A stretch of DNA of 64,000 nucleotides, from NCBI GenBank assembly GCA_943789375.1, contig CALSTX010000014.1, forward strand, positions 1-64,000, given 5' to 3'. The notes under the pieces are model-generated. The model was not told the origin of the DNA, ran no database searches, and was given only the letters and a program-made list of their open reading frames with translations. The DNA is from an uncultured Opitutales bacterium (GTDB taxonomy: Bacteria; Verrucomicrobiota; Verrucomicrobiia; Opitutales; Seribacteraceae). Each line of letters starts with the position of its first letter. The stretch's first letter is position 1. This document shows positions 46,021 to 55,442 of this stretch, in pieces. The translations under genes and the position numbers were made by a program.

Positions 46021-46673
46021 GCATAGATTTGGTGGAGAAAATACTCATGGTTTTAAATGGCTCCCCTCCATCTGAAGAGCTGCTTCGCTGGCGTACGGAG
46101 GAGGCAGATCATGTACTTGCTGTGGATGGTGGGTGGCATGCCTTACGCCATGCGAATCTTCTTCCGGATGCGGTGATTGGGGATTTTGACTCTTTTGATG
46201 AAGCTGAGAGGGTAAGAAAAGAATTTCCATCCATTGCATTGCATCATTTTGAAAACCAGGACCGCACCGATTTCCAAAAAGCGTGTGATTGGGTTGCGGA
46301 TTTTACCCAGACCAAATGCCTTACTGTTTTGGGCGGTTTGGGAAATCGGAGTGATCACTTTTTATCCAATCTTTTCGCGGCGATGCAGGTGAATGTATCC
46401 TGGGTTCTTTCCTTTGACGACGAACGCGAATGGATTCGGCGTATTACTCCTTCCACACCTTTGGTGTTAAACGGACGAAAAGGTGCAACCATAAGCCTGC
46501 TTCCTTTGGTTGACTGCTTTGGTGTTCAATCTTCAGGTCTTAGCTGGGAGATAACCAACGCTAACCTCTCACCTGCAACCTCCTTTAGTCAAAGTAATCA
46601 ATGCGAGACTGATGAGGTAAGAATTGAGTGCGCCAAGGGTACCCTGTTCGCGGTGGTACCCAAAGGCTTGTGA
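46017..46673 (+). CDS. Thiamine pyrophosphokinase
   Basis: It transfers pyrophosphate from ATP to thiamine to make thiamine diphosphate. The 218-residue protein has the family order: VLAVDGGWHALRHANLLP, VIGDFDSFDEAE, NQDRTDFQKACDWV, VLGGLGNRSDHFLSNLFA, and a C-terminal beta domain ending GTLFAVVPKG. The start is a TTG at 46017 overlapping the upstream stop as TTGA; a GTG at 46032 (VEKILMVLNG) is also possible. It is the last gene of the ribE operon, immediately before a strong hairpin terminator. Confidence 0.85.
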   Translation: MSIDLVEKILMVLNGSPPSEELLRWRTEEADHVLAVDGGWHALRHANLLPDAVIGDFDSFDEAERVRKEFPSIALHHFENQDRTDFQKACDWVADFTQTKCLTVLGGLGNRSDHFLSNLFAAMQVNVSWVLSFDDEREWIRRITPSTPLVLNGRKGATISLLPLVDCFGVQSSGLSWEITNANLSPATSFSQSNQCETDEVRIECAKGTLFAVVPKGL

Positions 46674-46690
46674 ATACAAATTAAAAATTC

Positions 46691-46724
46691 ACAAAAAAAA
46701 CCACTCCGAAGAGTGGTTTTTTTG
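46691..46724. terminator. Bidirectional rho-independent terminator
   Basis: A six-base stem CCACTC/GAGTGG closes a CGAA tetraloop (46701-46716). It is flanked by a run of A on the left and seven T on the right, so the stem can extend further by A-T pairing and terminate transcription in both directions. It lies between the convergent thiamine pyrophosphokinase gene and the YHS-type gene. Confidence 0.9.
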
Positions 46725-46740
46725 TAGATGTAATAAAACT

Positions 46741-47190
46741 TTATTTATATTGAGGCAGGTGCCCACGATCCATGGCTTCTTTAAAATATTTTTCAGGATC
46801 CCGTTTCCAGCGACGCTGAGCGCTTGACGACCAAAAGTAAATTGTTTTGCCTTGGTATTCAACCGACTTGGATTCAGGATTAACAATGCGTTCTGGATAA
46901 ATTGGGCAGAAGCGTTGGTCTAATAATGTTACTTTATCAACTCCAAGTTCTTTCTTTTCTGCATCTGAGAAAAGTTTGGCAAGTTCCGGTACAGCTTTGA
47001 GGTAGTATGCTGTTGCTTTATCAAAGGCTTTTACGCAACTTCCACAGCAGAAGTATACCTTTTTGCCGAGAATTTCAGAAAATTCTTCAGGGTCAACTTC
47101 GTCACCCAACATAATGGCGCATTCTTCATTCGCTGAGAATGCAAAGTTAAAGGTGAGAGAGAAAAATAGGATGCTTAGAATATATTTCAT
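46741..47190 (-). CDS. Secreted YHS/TRASH-like metal-binding protein, two repeats
   Basis: A 149-residue protein with a signal peptide (about 1-19) and two YHS-like segments. The first is ECAIMLGDEVDPEEF with KKVYFCCGSCVKAFDK; the second is RFCPIYPERIVNPESKSVEY with KTIYFWSSSAQRRWKRDPE. The first keeps the CC...C cluster typical of metal-binding YHS/TRASH domains. The second has lost those cysteines (WSSS in place of FCC) but keeps the leading CP. A periplasmic role in copper or other heavy-metal binding is inferred. It is monocistronic, with a shared terminator at its 3' end. Confidence 0.72.
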   Translation of the reverse strand: MKYILSILFFSLTFNFAFSANEECAIMLGDEVDPEEFSEILGKKVYFCCGSCVKAFDKATAYYLKAVPELAKLFSDAEKKELGVDKVTLLDQRFCPIYPERIVNPESKSVEYQGKTIYFWSSSAQRRWKRDPEKYFKEAMDRGHLPQYK

Positions 47191-47326
47191 ACTCTTTTAA
47201 TGTCCTTAAACCATGATTTTATCAAGCCTTTCAGCAAAAAAAATGAAACTTATTTGGATGATGCCTGTGATCAAAGGTTGACGGATACCTCTCTAATGTC
47301 ATCCCTTGTGAGTAGATCAGATTGCT

Positions 47327-47656
47327 ATGAATGATAAGCAAGCAAAGCTTTGCCAAGAAAAATTAGCCGAAGCTCTTCAGGAAATTGAAAAGTCTTTGAG
47401 CAAAAGTGAAGCTGCAGCTGAAGCCGTTTCACCCGATAAAAGCTTGGGCCGACTTTCAAGGGTGGAAGCGATGCAGGATCAACAACTTATTCTTGAAGTT
47501 CGGAGGCGGCATAAGAAAAGAAAACTTGAGATCATCAATGCAATGTCTCGGCTCGAACAGGATAAGTTTGGAAAATGTTCCTTTTGTGGGGCAGATATAT
47601 CCGAAGAGCGTCTCGACGTTTTCCCTGAAGTTGAAACCTGTATTCGCTGTGCGTAA
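47327..47656 (+). CDS. DksA/TraR-family C4 zinc-finger protein
   Basis: A 109-residue protein with an N-terminal helical region (LAEALQEIEKSLSKSEAAAE) that can form the DksA coiled coil. A four-cysteine zinc finger follows: KCSFCGADISEERLDVFPEV and ETCIRCA. The family acts on RNA polymerase, often together with ppGpp. The length is shorter than E. coli DksA (151), and the acidic coiled-coil tip residues cannot be assigned with certainty. It stands alone, 137 bases from the divergent YHS-type gene. Confidence 0.8.
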   Translation: MNDKQAKLCQEKLAEALQEIEKSLSKSEAAAEAVSPDKSLGRLSRVEAMQDQQLILEVRRRHKKRKLEIINAMSRLEQDKFGKCSFCGADISEERLDVFPEVETCIRCA

Positions 47657-47738
47657 AGCTGAGGAGGCTGTATACTTTTTGATAAATCCTAAATCTGCGA
47701 ATCGAAGCAGTTGGATTACTTGGATGTAAGCAAATAAT

Positions 47739-48785
47739 TTAAGAAAGGCTGTTCATATCAATCACAAACCGATATTTGACATCACTTTTAACTAACCTTT
47801 CATAGGCATCGTTGATTTCTTCCATTCTTATAACCTCCACTTCTGAAACGATAGAATGGTCCGCACAGAAATTGAGCATTTCTTGGGTTTCCTGGATGCC
47901 ACCAATCAAAGAACCAGCCAGGCTTTTGCGTCCGAAGATTAACTGGGCTGCATTGACATGGTTTAAAGGTTCCACTGCGCCCACAACGCACATAGTCCCA
48001 TCAATTTTGAGGAGGTCTAAATAAGAATCAATATTGTGGTTTACTGGAATGGTGTTGAGTAAAAAGTCAAATTCACCAAGTTGCTTGCTCATTGCACCAG
48101 TATCGCTGGCAATCAGCACATCGTCAGCCCCGAGCAACTTGGCATCTTCCGCTTTGGATTCGGAGTTGGTGATCATTACAGTTTGAGCACCCATGGCGTG
48201 GGAAAATTTCACCCCCATATGCCCCAATCCTCCCAAACCAATAATTCCCACTTTCATACCTTTTCCTATCTGCCAGTTCCTCAGTGGAGAGTAGGTGGTA
48301 ATTCCAGCACACAGTAAGGGAGCCGTACCAGTAATCTCAAGAGATTCAGGCACATGTAAGATAAAATCTTCATGGGCAACAATACATTTCGAGTAGCCCC
48401 CAAAAGTAACACCACCTGCATCCTCGGAAGGACTGTTGTAGGTCGCGGTCATCCCCCTCAGGCAGTATTGTTCGTTGCCGTCTTGGCATGATTGGCATGT
48501 TCCGCAGGAATCAACCATGCAACCAATGGCGGCTAAATCGCCTTGCTTATATTTTTCAACTTTTTCGCCTGTAGCCGACACTCGTCCCACAATTTCATGC
48601 CCTGGTACAATCGGATACTCACTCATACCCCAATCATTATTTACAAAGTGCAGGTCGGTGTGACAAACCCCACAATATTCGATGTCTATTTGGACATCAT
48701 TAGGGCCGGGTTCCCGACGATCAATGGAGAAAGGGTTAACTTTTCCTTTGGCTTTTAAGGCGGCGTAGGCGGGTGTACTACTCAT
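47739..48785 (-). CDS. Zinc-dependent NAD(P) alcohol dehydrogenase (cinnamyl-alcohol/YahK type)
   Basis: A 348-residue medium-chain dehydrogenase. The catalytic zinc site is YCGVCHTDLHFVNNDWG with PGHEIVGRV. The structural zinc lobe is DSCGTCQSCQDGNEQYC, and the cofactor motif is GLGGLGHMGVKFSHAMGA. The pattern and length fit the broad-range aldehyde reductase/cinnamyl alcohol dehydrogenase group that prefers NADPH. It reduces aldehydes to alcohols in the cytoplasm; the natural substrate is unknown. It is a single gene on the minus strand. Confidence 0.88.
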   Translation of the reverse strand: MSSTPAYAALKAKGKVNPFSIDRREPGPNDVQIDIEYCGVCHTDLHFVNNDWGMSEYPIVPGHEIVGRVSATGEKVEKYKQGDLAAIGCMVDSCGTCQSCQDGNEQYCLRGMTATYNSPSEDAGGVTFGGYSKCIVAHEDFILHVPESLEITGTAPLLCAGITTYSPLRNWQIGKGMKVGIIGLGGLGHMGVKFSHAMGAQTVMITNSESKAEDAKLLGADDVLIASDTGAMSKQLGEFDFLLNTIPVNHNIDSYLDLLKIDGTMCVVGAVEPLNHVNAAQLIFGRKSLAGSLIGGIQETQEMLNFCADHSIVSEVEVIRMEEINDAYERLVKSDVKYRFVIDMNSLS

Positions 48786-48842
48786 GGTGATTGAATTAAG
48801 TTTTAATCGATTGCTTACAAAATAAAGTAAAATAGAAAAAAG

Positions 48843-50843
48843 CTATTTGTTTTCTATCCCGGCTTTCCCAGTAATCAATTCAGTTGAGACAAGAAAGTCA
48901 GATTCTTGGGCAATGCAGTAGATAATATCTTTTTCTTGCAGGCATACATCACTTAAACGATGTGAGATGAGCTCATTTTTCCGGCTAACCGCTACGATTA
49001 ATATACCTGTATCGTCAGCCAAGTTTAATTCCTTTGGGGTTTTTCCCAATACGGGGCTGTTATTTGTTAATTCCAGGGTTTCAACTTTTAGTTTTTTGAG
49101 TTGAGTATGTTGATCAAGGGGTAGAGGTGTACTTGAAAACTCCCGTTCAGAGTCCATGGTTCTTTCTCGTGCCCGATTGATTTCCCGAGCAATTAAATTA
49201 CGAGGAATTTCTAACTTTCGCAGTACCCGGGAAAGAACTTCCAAACCACCTTCCACTTCACAAGCCACGACTTCATGGCGACCATGATGACTCAGTTTAT
49301 CTGACCCTCTCATAAATTGAGTTCTTACAAAAACGGGAGCAGTCACTGCCATCCTTTCAACCGTTGACAACACCCGTTCCGTAGCCCGGTGGTCATTGAT
49401 CATAATAACAATGGCCCGACAACTTTCCACATGGGCATGTCCAAGAGCTTCTTCACTGGTTGCATCCGCGTAGTACACCGGATCCCCGACCTCTTTGCCT
49501 TTTCTTACATTGTCAGAGTTCATTTCAAGGGCAACCACTTCAATTTTTAATTCATTGAGACTGGAGGTCAAAAACTGACCAGCTAGTCCATACCCAATAA
49601 TCACAACATGGTCGCTATGACCAAAAGTAGACTCTTCAAGTTCTTCGGCACTGCGAGCCCTGAGCAGTTTGGCCAGAGGGTCAAGTGCCCGTTCACCAGC
49701 GGTGAAGTGAGGAGCTTTGTAGACCAGAAGGGGGGTAAGAAACATACTGATGATTCCTGCATTTAATAAAGGCTGAATCTCCGTGCTTGATACCACTCCT
49801 TCCTGAGTGGCTAATTGGAGTAGAACAAATCCAAACTCGCCAAATTGAGCCAAGCCGACACCCGCCAACCAGGCGGCACGCGGAGGAAAGCGCATAAAAG
49901 ATGCAGCTAGGATTGCAAGAATACCTTTCCCTCCAAGAAAGGCCAAAAGTAGCCACCCTACTTGGTCAGGTTTTTCCATCATCACTTCAAAGTCAAAAAA
50001 CATGCCCAATGAAACGAAGAAAAAACTTACAAACACATCCCGTAGCGGCAGGATATCACCCATGGCACGGTGGCGGAAATCGGTATCAGCGACAATCATG
50101 CCCGCCAGAAAAGCTCCGAGGGCTAAAGACAACCCAGTCAGAGATGTTAGGTACGCGGTGCCAATACACAGGCACAGTACGGTAAGGATAAAGACTTCAT
50201 TGCTACGGCTGGCATCCACTGCCTTAAATAACCAAGGAACCAGTTTTCTGGAGCAGGCAAATAGGGCAACCACCATGACCGTGGCTTTGACCATTGCCAT
50301 ACCAAGAGACTTCCATGTTTCCGGATTGTCCAAGCCTTGGCTTAGAAGGGGGATAATTAAGACCATGGGCACAATGCACAGATCCTGAAAGATCAAAGTG
50401 CCGACAATAAACCTACCATGGGGTGCATCCAATTCATTTCGTTCGCTTAATGTGCGAAGGACGAGGGCGGTGCTGGAAAGAGCAAAAACAAAACCGTAAG
50501 TGATTGATTCTGGCAGCGAACATCCAAGAAAAAGGGCAATGGCTGAGGTTACGGCAGCGGTAACACTAACTTGGAGTAAACCACCTAATGCCACTTGGCG
50601 GAAAATATGCCGTAACCGGGATAGAGAAAATTCCAGTCCGATGGTGAAGAGAAGAAAGACAACTCCGACTTCGGCAATTACTTCAATTGCTTTAGGGTCA
50701 TGGGCGAGTGAAAATCCTTTGGGTCCAACTAAAGCCCCTGAAAGCACCAAACCAGCAATGACAGGTAATTTTAGTCTACCAAGAACCAAGGTAACCAATA
50801 CACTGATAGTGGCAATTAAGGTGATTTCCTCAAGTAGGTGCAT
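48843..50843 (-). CDS. CPA2 cation:proton antiporter with RCK (TrkA) domains
   Basis: A 666-residue inner-membrane protein. The first 390 or so residues form about 12 membrane segments of the CPA2 (Kef-type) antiporter with VIAGLVLSGALVGPKGF and LALGAFLAGMIVADTDFRH. A TrkA-N nucleotide-binding domain follows (HVVIIGYGLAGQFLTSSL, VYYADATSEEALGHAHVES), then a TrkA-C domain at the C-terminus (NNSPVLGKTPKELNLADDTG). It probably exchanges K+ or Na+ for H+ under nucleotide control. The start is ATG 50843; a TTG two codons upstream is less likely. Confidence 0.88.
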   Translation of the reverse strand: MHLLEEITLIATISVLVTLVLGRLKLPVIAGLVLSGALVGPKGFSLAHDPKAIEVIAEVGVVFLLFTIGLEFSLSRLRHIFRQVALGGLLQVSVTAAVTSAIALFLGCSLPESITYGFVFALSSTALVLRTLSERNELDAPHGRFIVGTLIFQDLCIVPMVLIIPLLSQGLDNPETWKSLGMAMVKATVMVVALFACSRKLVPWLFKAVDASRSNEVFILTVLCLCIGTAYLTSLTGLSLALGAFLAGMIVADTDFRHRAMGDILPLRDVFVSFFFVSLGMFFDFEVMMEKPDQVGWLLLAFLGGKGILAILAASFMRFPPRAAWLAGVGLAQFGEFGFVLLQLATQEGVVSSTEIQPLLNAGIISMFLTPLLVYKAPHFTAGERALDPLAKLLRARSAEELEESTFGHSDHVVIIGYGLAGQFLTSSLNELKIEVVALEMNSDNVRKGKEVGDPVYYADATSEEALGHAHVESCRAIVIMINDHRATERVLSTVERMAVTAPVFVRTQFMRGSDKLSHHGRHEVVACEVEGGLEVLSRVLRKLEIPRNLIAREINRARERTMDSEREFSSTPLPLDQHTQLKKLKVETLELTNNSPVLGKTPKELNLADDTGILIVAVSRKNELISHRLSDVCLQEKDIIYCIAQESDFLVSTELITGKAGIENK

Positions 50844-50849
50844 ATTCAA

Positions 50850-51192
50850 CGCCTACAGGGCACCTCCAAAAGGACAAACTTAAAAATCAACCTGAGCCTG
50901 AAAAGTAGCTGAGGGATGAAATAGAGGAACAATTGATGGAGTAATAATGCTGGAAATAGCTAGAGAAGAACTCGAAGATTTGATGTTTTCTCAGGCTTTT
51001 CTCATGACCACTATGTTACCTTTTGGGCATCTGCAGTAAGAAGTTGATAAAATATTTTAGCCAATTTTATCAGCCTAGGTGGTGAGTATACCGAGAAGGG
51101 AAGGCAAGGCGATAGTTGCGCATATCTATGAGCTTGGAAAGCGGTCGGTTCGACAGGGTACTCTGGAATTAGGTGAAGTGGCTAAAATCTTC
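50850..51192. other. Intergenic region with a possible small ORF at its right end
   Basis: These 343 bases separate the antiporter start from the rph stop. I see no tRNA, strong hairpin or known riboswitch. One short plus-strand ORF is open from GTG 51082 to TAG 51216 (44 codons, containing REGKAIVAHIYELGKRS), and its end overlaps the 3' end of rph. It has ordinary amino-acid content but no recognised family and no clear ribosome-binding site, so it is only a candidate. Confidence 0.3.
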
Positions 51193-51969
51193 TTAGCTGA
51201 GCTTGGCTTTTTGTAGGTCCACTAATTCGTTGATGCCTTTTTCCGCGAGTCCAAGTAATTCATCAAGCTGCGTACGGGTGTAAGTGGCTTCTTCTCCGGA
51301 TGATTGCACTTCCACAAATTGCCCTGATCCCGTCATCACCACATTGGCATCTACGGTGGCATCTCTGTCTTCAGGGTAATCCAAGTCGAGAATGCAGCGG
51401 TCGTTATACACACCTACACTGATAGCTGCTAAGTGATCCACAATCGGGTCCTTTTCAAGCTTTCCGCTCTCCAGCAGTCCGTTGATTGCAATCCGGGTAG
51501 CGAGCCATGCACCCGTAATAGATGCTGTTCGGGTGCCCCCATCTGCTCGGAGTACATCACAGTCAATCCACAGGGTTTTATTGGGCATATTTTTCAGGTT
51601 AAGCACCGCCCGGAGGGAACGGCCAATTAACCGTTGGATTTCAATATTCCTTCCATCCTGCTTGCCCTTGCTGATGGGACGGTCTTTGCGGTAAAGTGTA
51701 GAGTAGGGGAGCATGCTGTACTCGGCGGTGAGCCAACCCCCTTCCACTTTTTGTTGTCTCATCCAACCGGGAACACGGTCTTCAATCATGGCGGCACAGA
51801 TAACCTGTGTATGACCAAAAGAGCAAAGCACGGAGCCATTTGCATGGGGTGCGATATTAGTTTGAAAACTGACCTCTCGCATTTGGTCAACATCACGATT
51901 GGAGGGGCGGGTGAAAGCTTGCTCAAGTTGCTCGGCAAGAGAAGAGGGCTGGGGCTGGTCAGGTTTCAT
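51193..51969 (-). CDS. rph: Ribonuclease PH
   Basis: A phosphorolytic 3'-5' exoribonuclease that trims tRNA precursors. The 258-residue protein carries PHANGSVLCSFGHTQVICAA, GWLTAEYSMLPYSTLYRK, GRNIEIQRLIGRSLRAVLN, DCDVLRADGGTRTASITGA and LDLDYPEDRDATVDANVVMT, all family signatures, including the phosphate-binding GGTRT. The first 18 or so residues are extra. It overlaps the upstream beta-CASP gene by 11 bases. It is the last gene of an apaG, beta-CASP, rph unit, which makes sense as an RNA-processing operon. Confidence 0.94.
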   Translation of the reverse strand: MKPDQPQPSSLAEQLEQAFTRPSNRDVDQMREVSFQTNIAPHANGSVLCSFGHTQVICAAMIEDRVPGWMRQQKVEGGWLTAEYSMLPYSTLYRKDRPISKGKQDGRNIEIQRLIGRSLRAVLNLKNMPNKTLWIDCDVLRADGGTRTASITGAWLATRIAINGLLESGKLEKDPIVDHLAAISVGVYNDRCILDLDYPEDRDATVDANVVMTGSGQFVEVQSSGEEATYTRTQLDELLGLAEKGINELVDLQKAKLS

Positions 51970-53311
51970 AAGTTTTTAATGGTTCGGGATCTATAATAGT
52001 GGCACCACTTTCGGATAAAGATTCGGAAAACCAGGAGCGGGCATCCGGATCACCATGGTGTAAGAATATTGTTTTAGGCGATAATTTATTGGCGTAGGCC
52101 AGCAATTCCTCCCGGTCTGCATGACCGCTGAGATCGAACCTACGAACTTCGGCGTGGTTGGGTTCGATGCAATCAACGACTTCGAAATGAAAATCGTCTC
52201 CTTGCGGAGTCTCTAACAATTTACCTCCAGGGGTATCTGGGTCGCAGTACCCGACAAAAAAAATAGAGTTTCGATCGTCTCGTAAAAGACCGGAGGCGAG
52301 GATATAAGATGGCGTGTGTTCGACAAGCATACCACTGCTTACTAAAAAGATGCCTTGCATGGGTGGTTCCCGACCAGGCTCAAGATTTCTTGGAAGTGGG
52401 CGTGCGCCCATTGATCTTAGCACCCGGCGGTTAAAGCGTAAGCGGTTGGTATTTTTAGAAATCTCATGAAAGTGATTAACCAAATCCATGCCTAACCCCG
52501 AACAGAAAACAGGAACTTTTGGAAATGTATTTTTGCGAAAAGCTTCATCTAAAATGAATAGGAGCTCCTGCATCCGCCCAAGAGCAAAAACTGGAATCAA
52601 AACAGATCCTCCACGATCTAAAGTTTTATGGATTCCTTCCAAAAGAGAAACAATTTCAGACTCTCGGAAACGAGCAGGATCTCGAGGAGTCCCACCTCGG
52701 GTTGTCTCAGTGATTAAAACATCAAACTTTTCTTTTGGCACTTCTGCCCCGTCTAAAGTCCTTTGATCAGTAAAGAGCACATCCCCGGTGAAGAAGACTT
52801 TTTCCTGCTTTGTTTCCAGGGCAACGGATACAGCCCCGGCCACATGCCCGGCATGATGTAAGGTGACTTTGAGCACATGCCCATCTTTTTGCACTTCCAA
52901 GGGAGTTTGGATGGCCAGGGGCTTCATCCTGTCATAGAGAGATGCGAGGTCTCCGCGGCCATAAAGGGGAAGCTCAGGCAGGTTAAGGTCATTGCGTTGG
53001 CGCCTCATGACCGCAATGGAGTTGGATAGCATCCGGCGTGCAAGGATTGAGCTGGCGTAACTTAAAAGGACTGGGGCATCCGGGTGCTCCCGGGAAAGCA
53101 GGGGGAGGCTTCCCAAGTGGTCAAGGTGGCAGTGGGTGAGAACAATAAAGTCCAAGGAATTCCTCTCCAAAAAGTCATGACTTGGTGTTGAATCAAGCCC
53201 GGCAAACTTGGGATGCAGCCCGGAGTCGATTGCAATCCGAAAAGGTCCAATTTCCAATAAACTACAATTAGCCCCGATACCTCCATGCCGGTTTAAGTCG
53301 GTGAATTTCAT
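51959..53311 (-). CDS. Metallo-beta-lactamase fold beta-CASP RNA nuclease (CPSF/RNase-J-like)
   Basis: A 450-residue protein with the metallo-beta-lactamase metal motif THCHLDHLGSLPLL, AGHVAGAVSV, FTGDVLFTD and the beta-CASP motifs TETTRGG and LSGHADREELLAYA, then IFLHHGDPDAR. These features place it with the KH-less CPSF-like nucleases that process RNA, not with lactamases. Location between apaG and rph supports an RNA role. ATGA at 53308-53311 overlaps the apaG stop. Confidence 0.85.
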   Translation of the reverse strand: MKFTDLNRHGGIGANCSLLEIGPFRIAIDSGLHPKFAGLDSTPSHDFLERNSLDFIVLTHCHLDHLGSLPLLSREHPDAPVLLSYASSILARRMLSNSIAVMRRQRNDLNLPELPLYGRGDLASLYDRMKPLAIQTPLEVQKDGHVLKVTLHHAGHVAGAVSVALETKQEKVFFTGDVLFTDQRTLDGAEVPKEKFDVLITETTRGGTPRDPARFRESEIVSLLEGIHKTLDRGGSVLIPVFALGRMQELLFILDEAFRKNTFPKVPVFCSGLGMDLVNHFHEISKNTNRLRFNRRVLRSMGARPLPRNLEPGREPPMQGIFLVSSGMLVEHTPSYILASGLLRDDRNSIFFVGYCDPDTPGGKLLETPQGDDFHFEVVDCIEPNHAEVRRFDLSGHADREELLAYANKLSPKTIFLHHGDPDARSWFSESLSESGATIIDPEPLKTYET

Positions 53312-53724
53312 GATAAGGGGTTTTTCCCGGTGCTATCAGAATTGGGAGGAATTTTCAGGCGAAAAGAATCCAGCCTCACATGTACTTTTTCACCGTATTT
53401 ATCAACCCCATGAAAAGAACCCGAAGCTTGTGCGGACAAGTGAGTGACATGGTAGCTGTTGTAAGAAAAACTTTCCCCGGGGGCAATAACCGGGGTTTCT
53501 CCGACTATTTTTTCTCCTTCAACCACCGTGGTGGTTCCATCATCATTGGAAAGCACCCACTTTCTACCTTGGAGGGTAACGGTTCGGTCGGAGAGGTTAC
53601 GGATGGAGATGAAATAAATGAATGCATGAAGATTGAGCCCTTTGACTTTTGATTTCTCACGATGATGGACTAATTTCTCTAAGGTCGCTTTCAACCCCTC
53701 TAATTCTGTGCTATTTTCACTCAC
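53308..53724 (-). CDS. apaG: ApaG-domain protein
   Basis: A 138-residue protein with the ApaG beta-sandwich: FIYFISIRNLSDRTVTLQGR, KWVLSNDDGTTTVVEGEKIV, GETPVIAPGESFSYNS and a late FRLKIPP. The family is known from E. coli apaG, near ksgA and apaH, and from eukaryotic F-box proteins; its biochemical function is unclear. The N-terminal 20 or so residues are extra. It is the first gene of the unit with the beta-CASP nuclease and rph. Confidence 0.82.
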   Translation of the reverse strand: MSENSTELEGLKATLEKLVHHREKSKVKGLNLHAFIYFISIRNLSDRTVTLQGRKWVLSNDDGTTTVVEGEKIVGETPVIAPGESFSYNSYHVTHLSAQASGSFHGVDKYGEKVHVRLDSFRLKIPPNSDSTGKNPLS

Positions 53725-53841
53725 GCCTTATTTTCCACAAGATCATATCATCTCTTGGCAAAAGACCAATTCTTAATTGAAGTATTGTAGAAATTGAAGA
53801 TTTCGCTTGCTCAGAAGCTAGATGGAAGCACAAGAGAAAGA

Positions 53842-55395
53842 ATGCAAAAATATGCTCTTCTTTCCGTAAGTGATAAATCTGGATTAGTTCCATTCGCCCG
53901 GTCTTTGGTAGACCAGCATGGATTTACCCTTCTATCTACTGGGGGGACTGCTCAATTACTTCGGGAAGAAGGAATTCCTGTTTCAGATGTAAGTGAGAGA
54001 ACAGGATTCCCCGAAATGATGGATGGACGGGTGAAGACCTTGCATCCCAAAATTCATGGAGGCTTGCTGTGTCTGCGCGATAATCCTGATCATGTAAGTG
54101 CAGCCCAATCTCATGGGATTGAAATGATTGATTTGGTGGTGGTGAATCTTTATCCTTTTGAGGATACCATTGCCCGGTCCGGAGTAACTTTGGAAGAAGC
54201 GATTGAACAAATTGATATTGGAGGCCCTTCCATGCTCCGAAGTGCCGCTAAAAATTATCGGGATGTCACCGTGATTTGCGACCCCAATGATTACGACCGA
54301 GCCTTGACAGCCCTAAGCCAGGATGAAGATCATTTGAGGCAGGTCCGGTTTGAATTTGCTCAAAAAGTTTTTGCGAGAACAGCTGACTATGATCAGGCCA
54401 TTGCTGCATTCCTAAGCGAAAAACAGCAAATTGAACCTGACCTTGATAGTATTTCAGGCTTCCCCAAAGTCTTGGAAGTAGTTGCCCATAAGGCAATGCC
54501 TTTGCGTTATGGCGAAAACCCTCACCAGCAAGCTGCTCTTTATGGTGGGTTTCTCGACCACTTTGAGCAGCTTCAGGGAAAAGAATTGAGCTACAATAAT
54601 ATTCTGGATATCTCCTCCTCCGCTTTTTTAATCGGCGAGTTTGAAAAGCCAACCGTTGCCATTCTCAAGCATACCAATCCCTGTGGGGTTGCCAGTGCTG
54701 ATAACTTGGTGGATGCGTGGGAGCATGCTTTTGCAACCGATCGACAGGCCCCATTTGGAGGTATTATCGTTGTTAATAATACAATGGATCTGGATCTTGC
54801 CGAAAAAATAGCTGAAATTTTTTGCGAAGTGATTATAGCACCCGGATTTACAGATCAAGCCCTCGAACTTTTTAAGCGAAAGAAAAATCTTCGCCTACTG
54901 ATATCAAAAGCGGGATTTGGAGCCGAGACCTTACAGGAAATTAAGACGGTTCCAGGGGGCTATTTAGCCCAAGACCGGGATCAGAAAAAAATTAATCCCA
55001 AGGCTTTTGAAGTGGTTACAGAGAGGCAGCCAACGGATATGGAGTGGAGGTCAATGATCTTTGGTTGGCGGGTGGTACGCCATGTAAAAAGTAATGCCAT
55101 TGTCTATGCCGGAGATGAAAGAACTCTTGGAGTTGGTGCCGGGCAGATGTCGCGTGTGGACAGTTCGCAAATTGCAGTGTGGAAGGCGGGTGAGGCAAAA
55201 CTAAACCTTAAGGGTGCGGCTGTTTGCTCCGATGCCTTTTTCCCTTTTTCTGATGGTCTTCTTGCTGCTGCAGATGCAGGGGCAACGGCTGCGATCCAAC
55301 CGGGTGGTAGCGTTCGTGATGAGGATGTGATTGCCGCTGCCAATGAAAGAGGTATGACCATGGTATTTACTCACACCCGGCATTTTAAGCACTAA
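53842..55395 (+). CDS. purH: Bifunctional AICAR transformylase/IMP cyclohydrolase
   Basis: PurH carries out the last two steps of de novo purine synthesis. With the ATG at 53842 it has 517 residues, the usual length; a TTG at 53794 would add 16 odd residues, while AGAAAG just before 53842 is a plausible ribosome-binding site. The cyclohydrolase half shows [49 protein letters not shown] and [15 protein letters not shown]. The transformylase half shows [35 protein letters not shown] and the C-terminal [10 protein letters not shown] and [12 protein letters not shown]. Confidence 0.95.
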   Translation: MQKYALLSVSDKSGLVPFARSLVDQHGFTLLSTGGTAQLLREEGIPVSDVSERTGFPEMMDGRVKTLHPKIHGGLLCLRDNPDHVSAAQSHGIEMIDLVVVNLYPFEDTIARSGVTLEEAIEQIDIGGPSMLRSAAKNYRDVTVICDPNDYDRALTALSQDEDHLRQVRFEFAQKVFARTADYDQAIAAFLSEKQQIEPDLDSISGFPKVLEVVAHKAMPLRYGENPHQQAALYGGFLDHFEQLQGKELSYNNILDISSSAFLIGEFEKPTVAILKHTNPCGVASADNLVDAWEHAFATDRQAPFGGIIVVNNTMDLDLAEKIAEIFCEVIIAPGFTDQALELFKRKKNLRLLISKAGFGAETLQEIKTVPGGYLAQDRDQKKINPKAFEVVTERQPTDMEWRSMIFGWRVVRHVKSNAIVYAGDERTLGVGAGQMSRVDSSQIAVWKAGEAKLNLKGAAVCSDAFFPFSDGLLAAADAGATAAIQPGGSVRDEDVIAAANERGMTMVFTHTRHFKH

Positions 55396-55442
55396 GGTCT
55401 TGAAAAGTCAGTGAGTTCCAATTGAAAGTTATGAATCAATAG

